Positions 25,526 to 33,983 of a stretch of DNA of 64,000 nt are shown here, piece after piece. The position numbers and the translations under genes were made by a program. The DNA is from Gemmataceae bacterium (GTDB taxonomy: Bacteria > Planctomycetota > Planctomycetia > Gemmatales > Gemmataceae), in the NCBI GenBank assembly GCA_022842245.1, contig JALHPZ010000029.1, positions 27,597-91,596 of the forward strand, in the 5' to 3' direction. Positions within the stretch are counted from its first letter, which is position 1. Every line of letters begins with the position of its first letter. The notes under the pieces are model-generated. The model was not told the origin of the DNA and did no database searches. It was given only the letters and a program-made list of their open reading frames with translations.

Positions 25526-28500
25526 ATGGCCCCTCGGGTCCGGTCCGAAGATATCGCACGCTACGTACCGGCCTATCTGGTCCGGCGGATGGTCGAACGG
25601 CCCGAACCGCTGGAGCGCGCGACGGTCGAAGCGGCGGGCGGTGCCGTACTTTTTGCGGACATCTCTGGTTTCACGGCGTTAAGCGAGCGACTCGGCGCGC
25701 GAGGCGCGGAAGGTGTCGAGGAACTCACGCAAGTCCTGAATGCCTATTTCGGCCGACTCATCGAAGTCATCACGGCGCACGGCGGCGACGTGATCAAGTT
25801 TGCGGGCGATGCCTTGCTCGCGATCTGGCCGGCGGATTCCGAATCGGGCGTGGAACGCGCCGCGCGCACGGCGGCGCGTTGCGGCCACGCCGTCCAGCAC
25901 GCCCTGCAAACCTTTACCTCCGACACCGGGCACAAGCTCTTTCTTCGCGTCGGCGTCGGTGCCGGTCCGTTCCATCTCATCTGCGTCGGCGGTGTCTTCC
26001 AGCGTTGGGAGTTCGTCTGTGTCGGTCCGCCGGTCCTGGAGGCCACGCTGGCCGCCGGCGTCGGAGACACCGGCCAGGTCGTGCTCGGAGCCGTCGCCGC
26101 CGGTTACGTTCTTCCAGCCGGACATGGAACGGAGCTGGCACCGGGCTTTGCACGTCTGGACGAACTCGTGGAGGAGCCGCTGCCGCCTCCGCATCCGACC
26201 GTCGCGGTGACCGATGCGGCCGTGCCGAACCTGTTGGGATTCGTGCCGGCGGCGATTCATAATCGCCTCGCGGCGCGTCAATCCGGCTGGCTCGCCGAGT
26301 TGCGCCGCCTCACCGTGCTCTTCGTCAATCTGCCGGGGATGAGCCACCGTACGCCTCTGGTCAAGTCGCAGGAGGCCATGACCGCGCTGCAAACCGAGTT
26401 GTATCGCTTCGAGGGGAGCGTCAACAAACTGAGTACCGATGAGAAGGGCGTGACATTCGTCGCCGCGTTCGGCCTGCCACCGCTCGCGCACGAGGACGAT
26501 GCGATTCGCGGCACCCTCGCGGCGCTGGCGCTCCGCGCGCGGCTGGCCGAACTCGGTTGGGACTGCTCCATCGGCGTGACCAGTGGCCGGGCCTTCTGTG
26601 GAACGATCGGCAGCGAACGCCGCTGCGAATTCACCATCATTGGCGACGTCGTGAACCTCTCGGCACGCCTAATGGTGGCCGCGAAGGGCGGTATCCTGAG
26701 CGACGAGGCGACGTTCCGCGCCGGCCGGGACCGCTTCGATTGGGAAACCCTGCCGCCGGTGCAACTGAAGGGAAAGGCGCATCCGACGCCGAACTTCCGC
26801 CCGCTCGGCCCGGCGCGCTCCGCCACGGATCTGAAACAGGTGGGCGAGATGGTCGGCCGTGTCCCCGAGCGCGACCGCCTCGAAGTGATCGCCCGCAAGC
26901 TGATCGACGATCGCGAGTCCAGCGTCGTGCTGATCGAGGGCGAAGCGGGGATCGGCAAATCGACGCTGGTGGCGGCCTTGCAAGGGTTGGCACGGAAGCT
27001 GGAATTGACGACGTGGCTGGGTGCCGCGCTCGCCATCGAGCGATCGACGCCGTACTTCGCCTGGCGCGCCGTGTTCCGCCAGCTGTTCCGCCTCGACGCG
27101 AACGAATCTATCGAAGCGCAGCGACGGAACGTGCTCGCGCAGCTCGCGTTCGACCCCGACCTGGAAACGCTGGCCCCCTTGCTCGACAGCGTACTAACGC
27201 TGGATTTCCCGGCGACGGCGCGGACGGCGGACATGTTCGGCGAAGTGCGCGCCAGCGCCACGAACGCGTTGTTGGTACGGCTGTTGGCGAGGGCGACGGA
27301 ACGGGCACCCCTGCAATTGATCCTGGAGGACTGCCACTGGTTGGACTCGGCGTCGTGGTCGCTAGCGCGGGCGGCGGCGGAACAGGTGCCGTGGCTGCTG
27401 CTCGTGCTCGTGACTCGCCCGTTGGCGGAGCCGCTGCCGCGGGACTTCGCGCCGCTGGCCGCGCTGCCGACGACGCGCAAGCTCGCGCTCGGCCCGCTCT
27501 CGGTTGACGAGAGCCTCGCGCTGGTGCGCCGTCGCCTCGGCGTCGCGGACCTGCCGGAGTCGGTCGCCGAACTCCTGCGCGCGAAGGCCCAGGGGAATCC
27601 GTTCTTCCTGGAGGAGTTGGCGTACGCCTTGCGCGATTCGGGAAAGATCGTCGTGCGGGACGGGGTCTGTTCCGTCGCGGACGGGCAGGACCTGCGTTCG
27701 CTGGCGTTCCCGGACAACGTGCAGGGCGTGGTCACGAGCCGGATCGACCGCCTCGCGCCGCCGGAGCAGCTCACGCTCAAAGTCGCGAGCGTCATCGGTC
27801 GGACCTTCTCGAAGAATCTGCTGCGCGACGTTTCGCCGATCGAGGACGACAAGCCGCACCTGGACCGCCACCTGGACACGCTGATCGCGCAGAGCCTGAC
27901 GATGCTGGACTCGCCGGACCCGGACCCGGCGTACAGCTTCAAGCACGTCATCACGCAGGAGGTGTCGTACCAGATGATGGCGCCGGCGCAGCGGAAGAAG
28001 CTGCATCAGGTGGTGGCGGAGTGGTACGAGCGGAACCATGTCGGCGACCTCTCGCCGTATTACCCGCTGCTGGCGAAGCACTGGTCGAACACCGAGCGCG
28101 GGGCGAAGGCGATCGAGTATCTGGAGAAATCGGGCGAGAACGCGATGCGGGACTGCGCGCACGAGGAGGCCGTGACGTTCTTCTCGCAGGCGCTCGCGCT
28201 GGACGGGGGCACCGGCGACCGCTTCCGCCGCGCCGGCTGGGAACGCCAGCTTGCCGAGGCGCATTACAACCTCAGCGATCTGGGGGCCGCGCGCGATCAC
28301 TATACCGTGGCGCTCGACCTGCTCGGGTTTCCGATGCCGCGGACTACGGCCGGATACGTCGTCGCGGCCTTGAAAGAATTCACGAAACAACAACTCCACC
28401 GCGCGCTGCCGACCCTGTTCCGGTTCCGCAAGTCGCACGATGGACCGCGCCGGATCGAAGCCGCGCGAGCTTACGAACGTCTCGTTCAGATCCACTATTT

Positions 28501-29539
28501 GAACAACGCCAAGGTGCCGTCGGTCCACGCCGCATACCGGGCCCTGAACCTCACGGAGACGGTCGGCGAGTGCCCGGAACTGGCGCGGAACCTCTCGCAC
28601 GCGTCGGTCTTCTCCGGCCTGCTGCTGATGCACGGCTCGGCGCGCACCTACGCCGCCCGCGCCCGCGACATGGCCCGCCGCGTCGATCAACCGTCGTGCA
28701 CTGCCTACGTCGAATTCATTCGCGGGGTCTACTGGGTCACCGTCGGCGCGTGGGACGAGGCGATCGACAACCTGACGCGCGCGATGGAGATCACCGACCG
28801 CAACGGCGAGAAGCGGCGCTGGTACGAGAGCGGCTTCACGCTTGCGAACGCCCTGTCGCGCCGGGGGGATTTCCGCGCGAGCGTGGCGCTGTCGCGGCGG
28901 CTCGAAGAAGCCGGCACCCGACGGGGCGTGCCGCAAGTGCAGGTGTGGGGCCTGAGCTGGCAGCTTGCCTGCCTGCTCGAGATCGAGCCGACGAACGCGC
29001 GCCTTGGATCGCTCGAGCACGCACTCGCCGCCGTCCTCTCCGCCCATGCCACGATTCCGCTCGCGGACCAGATTCTGGGCAACGGCGTGCTGGCGCTCGC
29101 TCGCTGGCGCCGGGGCGACGCCGATGGTGCCCGTGCCGCGGCCGACGCCGCCGAGACCATCATCTCCCGCACCAATCAAATCTCGCACTACCTGCCGCCC
29201 GCCTACGCCGGCCTCGCCGAAGTCTACCTCGGACTGTGGGACCGCGACCCCGTCGAAATGAAACGCCGCCTCCGGCAACTGACGAAAATCCTAAGTGAAT
29301 TCAGCCTCATGTACCCAATCGGGAAGCCGACGGCGTTGTGGGTCAAGGGGCGATATTACGAACGCACGGGCTGGCGGCGCTCGGCGGTGCGGTGCTACCG
29401 GCGGAGCCTGAAGTCCGCAGAGAGATACGCGATGCCGTTCGAGCAGGCGATGGCGCACGCCGCGCTGGGGGCGATTGCCGGCAGCGCCGAACACACACGA
29501 CGAGCGAAGGAATTGATGGAGGGGATCAATTCAAAATGA
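25526..29539 (+). CDS. Soluble-adenylyl-cyclase-like protein: two cyclase domains, NTPase, TPR
   Basis: A 1337-residue class III nucleotidyl cyclase with the domain order of mammalian soluble adenylyl cyclase. C1 (about 35-200) has the metal-binding Asp45 in LFADISGFT and Asp95 in IKFAGDALLAIW, with Lys91 as adenine-selecting residue. C2 (about 260-410) has FVNLPGM where the metal Asp would be, so it lacks metal ligands, but keeps IGDVVNLSARL with the transition-state Asn and Arg four apart. The active site is therefore shared across C1 and C2. A Walker A GEAGIGKST is at about 471-479 and LILEDCHWLDSAS is the Walker B region; TPR-like helices run from about 850 to the end. I use the ATG at 25526, with GGTGG upstream; a GTG three codons earlier is possible. 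Confidence 0.9.
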   Translation: MAPRVRSEDIARYVPAYLVRRMVERPEPLERATVEAAGGAVLFADISGFTALSERLGARGAEGVEELTQVLNAYFGRLIEVITAHGGDVIKFAGDALLAIWPADSESGVERAARTAARCGHAVQHALQTFTSDTGHKLFLRVGVGAGPFHLICVGGVFQRWEFVCVGPPVLEATLAAGVGDTGQVVLGAVAAGYVLPAGHGTELAPGFARLDELVEEPLPPPHPTVAVTDAAVPNLLGFVPAAIHNRLAARQSGWLAELRRLTVLFVNLPGMSHRTPLVKSQEAMTALQTELYRFEGSVNKLSTDEKGVTFVAAFGLPPLAHEDDAIRGTLAALALRARLAELGWDCSIGVTSGRAFCGTIGSERRCEFTIIGDVVNLSARLMVAAKGGILSDEATFRAGRDRFDWETLPPVQLKGKAHPTPNFRPLGPARSATDLKQVGEMVGRVPERDRLEVIARKLIDDRESSVVLIEGEAGIGKSTLVAALQGLARKLELTTWLGAALAIERSTPYFAWRAVFRQLFRLDANESIEAQRRNVLAQLAFDPDLETLAPLLDSVLTLDFPATARTADMFGEVRASATNALLVRLLARATERAPLQLILEDCHWLDSASWSLARAAAEQVPWLLLVLVTRPLAEPLPRDFAPLAALPTTRKLALGPLSVDESLALVRRRLGVADLPESVAELLRAKAQGNPFFLEELAYALRDSGKIVVRDGVCSVADGQDLRSLAFPDNVQGVVTSRIDRLAPPEQLTLKVASVIGRTFSKNLLRDVSPIEDDKPHLDRHLDTLIAQSLTMLDSPDPDPAYSFKHVITQEVSYQMMAPAQRKKLHQVVAEWYERNHVGDLSPYYPLLAKHWSNTERGAKAIEYLEKSGENAMRDCAHEEAVTFFSQALALDGGTGDRFRRAGWERQLAEAHYNLSDLGAARDHYTVALDLLGFPMPRTTAGYVVAALKEFTKQQLHRALPTLFRFRKSHDGPRRIEAARAYERLVQIHYLNNAKVPSVHAAYRALNLTETVGECPELARNLSHASVFSGLLLMHGSARTYAARARDMARRVDQPSCTAYVEFIRGVYWVTVGAWDEAIDNLTRAMEITDRNGEKRRWYESGFTLANALSRRGDFRASVALSRRLEEAGTRRGVPQVQVWGLSWQLACLLEIEPTNARLGSLEHALAAVLSAHATIPLADQILGNGVLALARWRRGDADGARAAADAAETIISRTNQISHYLPPAYAGLAEVYLGLWDRDPVEMKRRLRQLTKILSEFSLMYPIGKPTALWVKGRYYERTGWRRSAVRCYRRSLKSAERYAMPFEQAMAHAALGAIAGSAEHTRRAKELMEGINSK

Positions 29540-29540
29540 A

Positions 29541-29572
29541 AAACGCAAAACGGCGGAGGCCGTTTTGCGTTT
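29541..29572. terminator. Bidirectional intrinsic terminator
   Basis: AAACGCAAAACGGC, loop GGAG, GCCGTTTTGCGTTT: a 14-base perfect stem with A/T-rich ends on both sides. It lies between the cyclase stop and the superoxide dismutase stop, which converge. Confidence 0.9.
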
Positions 29573-29590
29573 CGAAATCAATTTCGTCGT

Positions 29591-30214
29591 TTACTTCCCG
29601 GCCTTCGCGTTCGCGAAGAGTTCGTTCACCTTGTTCCAGTTCACCACGTTCCACCATGCGTCGACGTAATCGGCGCGCTTGTTCTGGTATTTCAGGTAAT
29701 AGGCGTGTTCCCATACGTCGATGCCCAGCAGCGGCACGTTGCCATCCATCAACGGACTGTCCTGATTCGGCTTCTTGATCGCCTCGATCTTGCCGGCGGC
29801 CGTGTTCCAGATCAACCAGCTCCAGCCGCTGCCGAACTGCGTCAGGGCGTTCTGCTTGACGGTGTCTTTGAACTTGGCGAAGTCGCCGAAGGCGGCCTTG
29901 ATGGCGTCGCCGATCGCGCCCGTCGGTTCGCCGCCGGCGCTCGGGGCCATGATTTCCCAGAAGATCGCGTGGTTGTGGTGGCCGCCGCCGTTGTTGATCA
30001 CGGCCTGGCGGATTGCGTCCGGCACCGTCTTGATGTTCCGCAGCAGCGCGACGATATCGTGCTTCTGCAGGTCGGCGTGCGGTTCGAGCGCCTTGTTCAG
30101 GTTGTCCACGTACGCCTTGTGGTGCCGCTGGCTGTGGATCTCCATCGTGAGCGCGTCGACGTGCGGCTCAAGGGCATTGAAGGCGTATGGCAGGGCCGGC
30201 AGTGAATGGGCCAT
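29591..30214 (-). CDS. sodA: Superoxide dismutase, Mn-type
   Basis: A 207-residue Fe/Mn superoxide dismutase that converts superoxide to oxygen and hydrogen peroxide. The metal ligands are His27 (MEIHSQRHH), a second His in GGGHHNHAIFW, and Asp and His in LGIDVWEHAYY. GGGHxNH together with NQDSPL (Gln in the Mn position) favours manganese over iron. The start is the ATG at 30214 with GAGG upstream; longer in-frame extensions are antisense to the next genes. There is no signal peptide, so it is cytoplasmic. Confidence 0.95.
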   Translation of the reverse strand: MAHSLPALPYAFNALEPHVDALTMEIHSQRHHKAYVDNLNKALEPHADLQKHDIVALLRNIKTVPDAIRQAVINNGGGHHNHAIFWEIMAPSAGGEPTGAIGDAIKAAFGDFAKFKDTVKQNALTQFGSGWSWLIWNTAAGKIEAIKKPNQDSPLMDGNVPLLGIDVWEHAYYLKYQNKRADYVDAWWNVVNWNKVNELFANAKAGK

Positions 30215-30291
30215 GGTGGTGACTCCTCGGTGGGGTTTCGTTCCCGGACAGTTTACGCCGGTCCGATCCGTGCGGCGAGGAAAGATGCTTT

Positions 30292-31215
30292 TCAGTCGCC
30301 CCAGCGCACCGGCACGGTGCGCGTCGCGCCGTCCGGTTCGGCGAAAGTCACGACCACGTCGGCCTTGCCGCGGTCGGTCGTCGCGACGACTTTCACCGTC
30401 GCGACCGGTCCGCTCCCGGTCGACGCCGTCACCGTCACGCCCGCCGTCGCGCAGGTCGCCGACGCGATCTTCACCGGTTGCCCGTCGGCGAGGCGGAACT
30501 GCACGATCCCCTTGTTCCCGTCCAGGTCCAGCGATTCCGGATAGGCGTTCACCGCGTTCTTCGCGCGTTTCACGATCCGGGCCGGCACCCGCAGCTCCGC
30601 GTAATGCGAGTCGTCGGTGAAGATCGTCAGGGTCTCGTCGTGCGTGCCGGCGGGCAGATCGGCCGCGATCGCCAACTCGATCGTGTACTGGCCGTTCTTG
30701 CCCGTGAACTTCGCCGCGAGGTGCGATGAACTGGTCGCGACTTTCGTGATGGTCAGCGGCTTCGCCCGCTTGTCGGCGAGTGCAATCGTCGCCGTCGCGG
30801 CCGCCTCCGTCGAAACGGATATCATCGGCGGCGTCACGCTCACCTCGCGCGCGAGCTTCGCCGTCACTTTCAATTCCAGCGTGTCGTCCGGCTCCGCCTT
30901 CGCCCGCGTCGCCGGCCGGTGCCGCAGCTTCAAGGTCCATGTCTGCGGCCCGTCCGGCTGCGTCAGCGTGTTCACGTCCATCGACACCGTCGCGGTTTCG
31001 CCTGGCTTCAGTTCGTTCTTCGAGACGGACCGCCTCAGGCAGCCGCAACCGGAGTCGAGGCCGGCGAGGACGATCGACTCCGCCGAGCTGTTCGTCACGC
31101 GGAAGGATTGCGACAGGATCGGACCGCCGCGGACGTCGCCGCGATCGACCGTCGCCGCATCGACCGAAAGCGCCGGCGGGGCCGCGAGCGCGCAGGCGAG
31201 CCAGAGGAGGTTCAT
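30292..31215 (-). CDS. Exported DUF1573-type protein
   Basis: A 307-residue secreted protein with signal peptide MNLLWLACALAAPPALS. An N-terminal DUF1573-like immunoglobulin-type domain is marked by SFRVTNSSAESIVL, SGCGCLRRSVSK and LKPGETATVSMDVN, the usual CGC pattern. Two further beta-rich regions follow (VSVTPPMISVS and YPESLDLDGNKG). The function is unknown; such proteins are common in planctomycetes and are thought to sit in the periplasm or at the surface. The ATG at 31215 is chosen for its signal peptide, since an upstream in-frame ATG at 31317 adds an unlikely 34-residue leader. It is divergent from the phosphopantetheinyl transferase. Confidence 0.83.
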   Translation of the reverse strand: MNLLWLACALAAPPALSVDAATVDRGDVRGGPILSQSFRVTNSSAESIVLAGLDSGCGCLRRSVSKNELKPGETATVSMDVNTLTQPDGPQTWTLKLRHRPATRAKAEPDDTLELKVTAKLAREVSVTPPMISVSTEAAATATIALADKRAKPLTITKVATSSSHLAAKFTGKNGQYTIELAIAADLPAGTHDETLTIFTDDSHYAELRVPARIVKRAKNAVNAYPESLDLDGNKGIVQFRLADGQPVKIASATCATAGVTVTASTGSGPVATVKVVATTDRGKADVVVTFAEPDGATRTVPVRWGD

Positions 31216-31315
31216 GCCGCGGTCGTAGCGTCGGGCCGACGGAATCGCAAGGGCAACCGACGCGGTCGAAAGAAAACTTCGGAGCAATGAACAATGAATC
31301 CTGCAAAATGAATTC

Positions 31316-32011
31316 ATGACCGTGATCGAGCTGACTCTGGATCGGCTTCCCGTGCCGCCCCCGGGCGAAACCGAGGTTCACGTCTGGCGGTTCGCGCTCG
31401 ACGCGCCGGCAGTCGATCTGCTGAGTGCGTCGGAGCGCGCCCGCGCCGCGCGCTATGCGATCGACCGGCCGCGAGAGCAGTTCCGCGCCGCTCGCACCGC
31501 GCTGCGGCGGATTCTCGGAGGATATCTGGGAATCGACCCTCGCGACGTGCCGCTGACGGTCGAACCCGACGGCAAGCCGGTGCTCACAGAAGGATGCCTC
31601 CAATTCAACGTCACCCACTCCGGCGAGCGCGGCCTCGTCGCCGTGGCGAACCGCCGCGTCGGCGTCGACCTCGAACAGCTCCGTCCGGTTGAAAACGCCG
31701 ACGGGCTGGTCGAACGCTTCTTTGGACCCGAAGAGCGCGAACAATATCGAAGGCTGCCGATTGATCTCAAACTCGCAGGTTTCTTCCGCGGCTGGACGGG
31801 TAAGGAAGCACTGCTCAAAGCCGTCGGCACCGGCATCCAGAACGTGGACAAATGCGTCGTCGACCTCGATCCGCGAAACCCGCCGCGCATCGTCCGTTTC
31901 GATCATGCGGCCGAATGTGGAGAATGGCGGTTGCTCGCGTGGGAACCGGAGCCGGGCTATCGTGCGGCGCTCGCGATCGAGAGCGCCGCGGCCCTCTCGA
32001 TCCGCCAATGA
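31316..32011 (+). CDS. 4'-phosphopantetheinyl transferase (Sfp type)
   Basis: A 231-residue Sfp-type transferase that loads phosphopantetheine from CoA onto carrier proteins. The conserved blocks are FNVTHSGERGLVAVA (P1/CoA-binding), VGVDLEQL (Mg-binding Asp and Glu) and FFRGWTGKEALLKAVGTG (W-x-x-KEA motif). Sfp-type enzymes usually serve polyketide, peptide or specialised carriers. No carrier-dependent synthase is in this window, and the type III synthase at 10.6 kb needs no carrier. A strong terminator begins at the stop codon. Confidence 0.92.
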   Translation: MTVIELTLDRLPVPPPGETEVHVWRFALDAPAVDLLSASERARAARYAIDRPREQFRAARTALRRILGGYLGIDPRDVPLTVEPDGKPVLTEGCLQFNVTHSGERGLVAVANRRVGVDLEQLRPVENADGLVERFFGPEEREQYRRLPIDLKLAGFFRGWTGKEALLKAVGTGIQNVDKCVVDLDPRNPPRIVRFDHAAECGEWRLLAWEPEPGYRAALAIESAAALSIRQ

Positions 32012-32041
32012 AAACGCCCCGCGAAAACCGCGGGGCGTTTT
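32011..32041. terminator. Bidirectional intrinsic terminator
   Basis: AAAACGCCCCGCG, loop AAAAC, CGCGGGGCGTTTT: a 13-base perfect stem whose left edge uses the last A of the TGA stop of the phosphopantetheinyl transferase. It also serves the convergent gene ending at 32058. Confidence 0.92.
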
Positions 32042-32057
32042 CGGTTTTCCATGCAGG

Positions 32058-33680
32058 TCAGTTGTTATTGGCGGGAGCGGCCGGAGCGGCGGCCGGTTGT
32101 TCGGCCGTATCCATGCCGGAGACTCGCAGGTAGTAAGTCGCCGCCGAATTGATCGCTTCTTCCGTGATGTCCAGCTTCGCGTTGTAGCCGATCCGCGGGA
32201 AGAAGTCGCGCGGGCGGAGGATGCGGAGCCCCTTGTCCTTGGCGGTCTTCTTGGCGTCGGCGAGGGCGCCGAGGATCTTGATCTTGCCCTCGCGGTTGCC
32301 GTCGGCGATCCCGACGGACGGGTAGTAGCCTTCGACGGCGAAGGTGGTGCGGCTGGTGATTTCGCCTTCCCACTTCATCTTGGCGAGGTCGAAGTAGCCG
32401 TCGACCGCGACGCCGACCTTGGAGAGGTTCTTCACGATGGTCTGGATGTCGTCCCGGCCGTCGCCATCGATGTCGAAGATGCCGAAGAGGACGATGTGCT
32501 CGGAGGCGCCCTTGTTCCAGACGGCGTTGTAGAGTAGGTCGCCGGCGAGGATGCGGTCGCGCACCTGGGAGTCTTCGGTGGTGATGCGGCACTGGGCGAG
32601 GTTGGCACCGAGGATGTCGACGACTTCGAGGGTACCCTTCGGCACGGGTCGGACGTAGTCCTTGCCGTCGAGGTCGCGGACCTTCCGCATGCGGGACTGC
32701 ATGCCGCGGGTCGGCGTGTCCGACGGGAAGATGCTGAAGGTCTGTCCGGCTCGGAGGTTGTCGGCCGAGCCGAGGTCCACGTCGACGAGGTTCTCGCTGT
32801 AGCGGCGGATGACCTTGCCCTTGGGCTTGTCGTACTGGAAGGGATCGATGCCGGCGTCCAGTTGTTCGTTGAGCTTGTCGACGGCCGCCTTGTAGCGGTC
32901 GTTGTCGGCCTGGGACCGCTTGATCGTCACTTCGCGAGCCACCAGGTCTTCGTTCAGCTTGTCGGTGTCCTTGCGGTACTGGCCCGACACGTTCTGGAAC
33001 TGCGTCTTGAAGCCGTCGAACTGCGCGATCGCCTTCGACACTTCCGCCTTCACGTCTTCGGGGTACTGCTTGTTGAGCGCTTCGAGCTTCGCCTTGGCGT
33101 CGTTGAACTGGGTGATCACGTCGTTGAGCGACTTCACGCTGTCCTGCATCACCTTGATTTCGGCGTCGCTCTTCCGCTTGGCGAGTTCGCGCTGGGCGAC
33201 GTTGCGGACGGAGGCGTCGATGATCGACTCCGCCGGCAGCGGCGGGTTCTGCTGGTTCGCCGGCCAGTCCCACTTGTAGACCACTGCGTCGGCGAGGTTG
33301 AGGCCGCCGCCGCCCACACCGGGGGCGCGGTTCACTTCGTTCCGCTTGGCGGCATCGACGCGGCCGGTCAGGTCCTGCATCAGTTTCGCGTGCTTGTCGC
33401 GGAAGCCAGCGGCATCAGTCAGACCGGACTGCACAGTGGCCCGTTCGTTGGCATCGAGGTTGCCCAAAACCGTCTTGTAGAGCAGCAGCTCTTCGCGGGC
33501 CGATTTTTGGGCACCTTCAGCAGCCTTAGCTGCGGCTTCTGCTTTTGTGACAGCTTCTTTCTGTGCGGCTATGTCTTCGGTGAGTGTGTACGCGAAGATG
33601 CCGACGCCGAGCGTGGCAAGGATGAAGAAGACGAGCGCGATGATCACCGGCAACTTCGCTTCGTTCGAAGACTTGGCCAT
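32058..33680 (-). CDS. Single-pass membrane protein with long coiled coil
   Basis: A 540-residue protein of unknown function. One transmembrane helix lies near the N-terminus (LPVIIALVFFILATLGVGIFA, about residues 10-30). A charged coiled coil follows (about 35-275, for example AVTKAEAAAKAAEGAQKSA), then a compact domain of about 220 residues (VDVDLGSADNLRAGQTFSIF, GIFDIDGDGRDDIQTIVK). The C-terminus ends in an Ala/Pro/Asn tail. The GSADNLRAGQ stretch resembles small beta-barrels seen after coiled coils in cell-envelope proteins, so a role as envelope spacer or scaffold is possible. The ATG at 33680 is clear. Confidence 0.83.
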   Translation of the reverse strand: MAKSSNEAKLPVIIALVFFILATLGVGIFAYTLTEDIAAQKEAVTKAEAAAKAAEGAQKSAREELLLYKTVLGNLDANERATVQSGLTDAAGFRDKHAKLMQDLTGRVDAAKRNEVNRAPGVGGGGLNLADAVVYKWDWPANQQNPPLPAESIIDASVRNVAQRELAKRKSDAEIKVMQDSVKSLNDVITQFNDAKAKLEALNKQYPEDVKAEVSKAIAQFDGFKTQFQNVSGQYRKDTDKLNEDLVAREVTIKRSQADNDRYKAAVDKLNEQLDAGIDPFQYDKPKGKVIRRYSENLVDVDLGSADNLRAGQTFSIFPSDTPTRGMQSRMRKVRDLDGKDYVRPVPKGTLEVVDILGANLAQCRITTEDSQVRDRILAGDLLYNAVWNKGASEHIVLFGIFDIDGDGRDDIQTIVKNLSKVGVAVDGYFDLAKMKWEGEITSRTTFAVEGYYPSVGIADGNREGKIKILGALADAKKTAKDKGLRILRPRDFFPRIGYNAKLDITEEAINSAATYYLRVSGMDTAEQPAAAPAAPANNN

Positions 33681-33983
33681 GGGAACCTCGACGGGGGACC
33701 GGGCCGGCGGTGCGGGGCCGCCCGGCCGCGAGATGGACGGATTTTCTCAACCTTGAGTCTAAACCCCTCCGTGGGGCCGTCAACCCGAAACCCGTAGCCT
33801 TCGCGGGTTGCCGGGCGGGTTGTACCGGCGGCGCGCGTGCTGCCGTTTGTCCGACCGCTCCACGCGCCTTGCGGCCCTTCCGCGGCCGCCGTAAACTGCT
33901 CAACACCCGACCGCCCGAATCGTTGGTCTGTTGTCGGATTTCGCCACCTCGCCCCCCACCCACCACCGCCGGCGGACCACCCT
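33681..33983. other. Intergenic region between the coiled-coil gene and polA
   Basis: 303 bases between divergent genes. The only structure I see is a small inverted repeat AACCCG ... CGGGTT at about 33788-33809. An in-frame extension of polA from an ATG at 33837 covers half of it but encodes a Pro/Arg-rich stretch unlike any PolA N-terminus, so I treat it as non-coding. Confidence 0.5.

Noticed and set aside
29591..32008. 805-codon minus-strand frame joining superoxide dismutase to upstream sequence
   Set aside because: The upstream part is antisense to the phosphopantetheinyl transferase and to DUF1573 in another frame; the dismutase has its own ATG and ribosome site at 30214.
31316..32011. 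Functional link between the phosphopantetheinyl transferase and the type III polyketide synthase
   Set aside because: Type III synthases use CoA esters directly and need no carrier protein, and the genes are 20 kb apart.
33837..33983. N-terminal extension of DNA polymerase I from an upstream ATG
   Set aside because: The extra 49 residues are Pro/Arg-rich and precede the first nuclease strand; a TTG at 33984 fits the family better.
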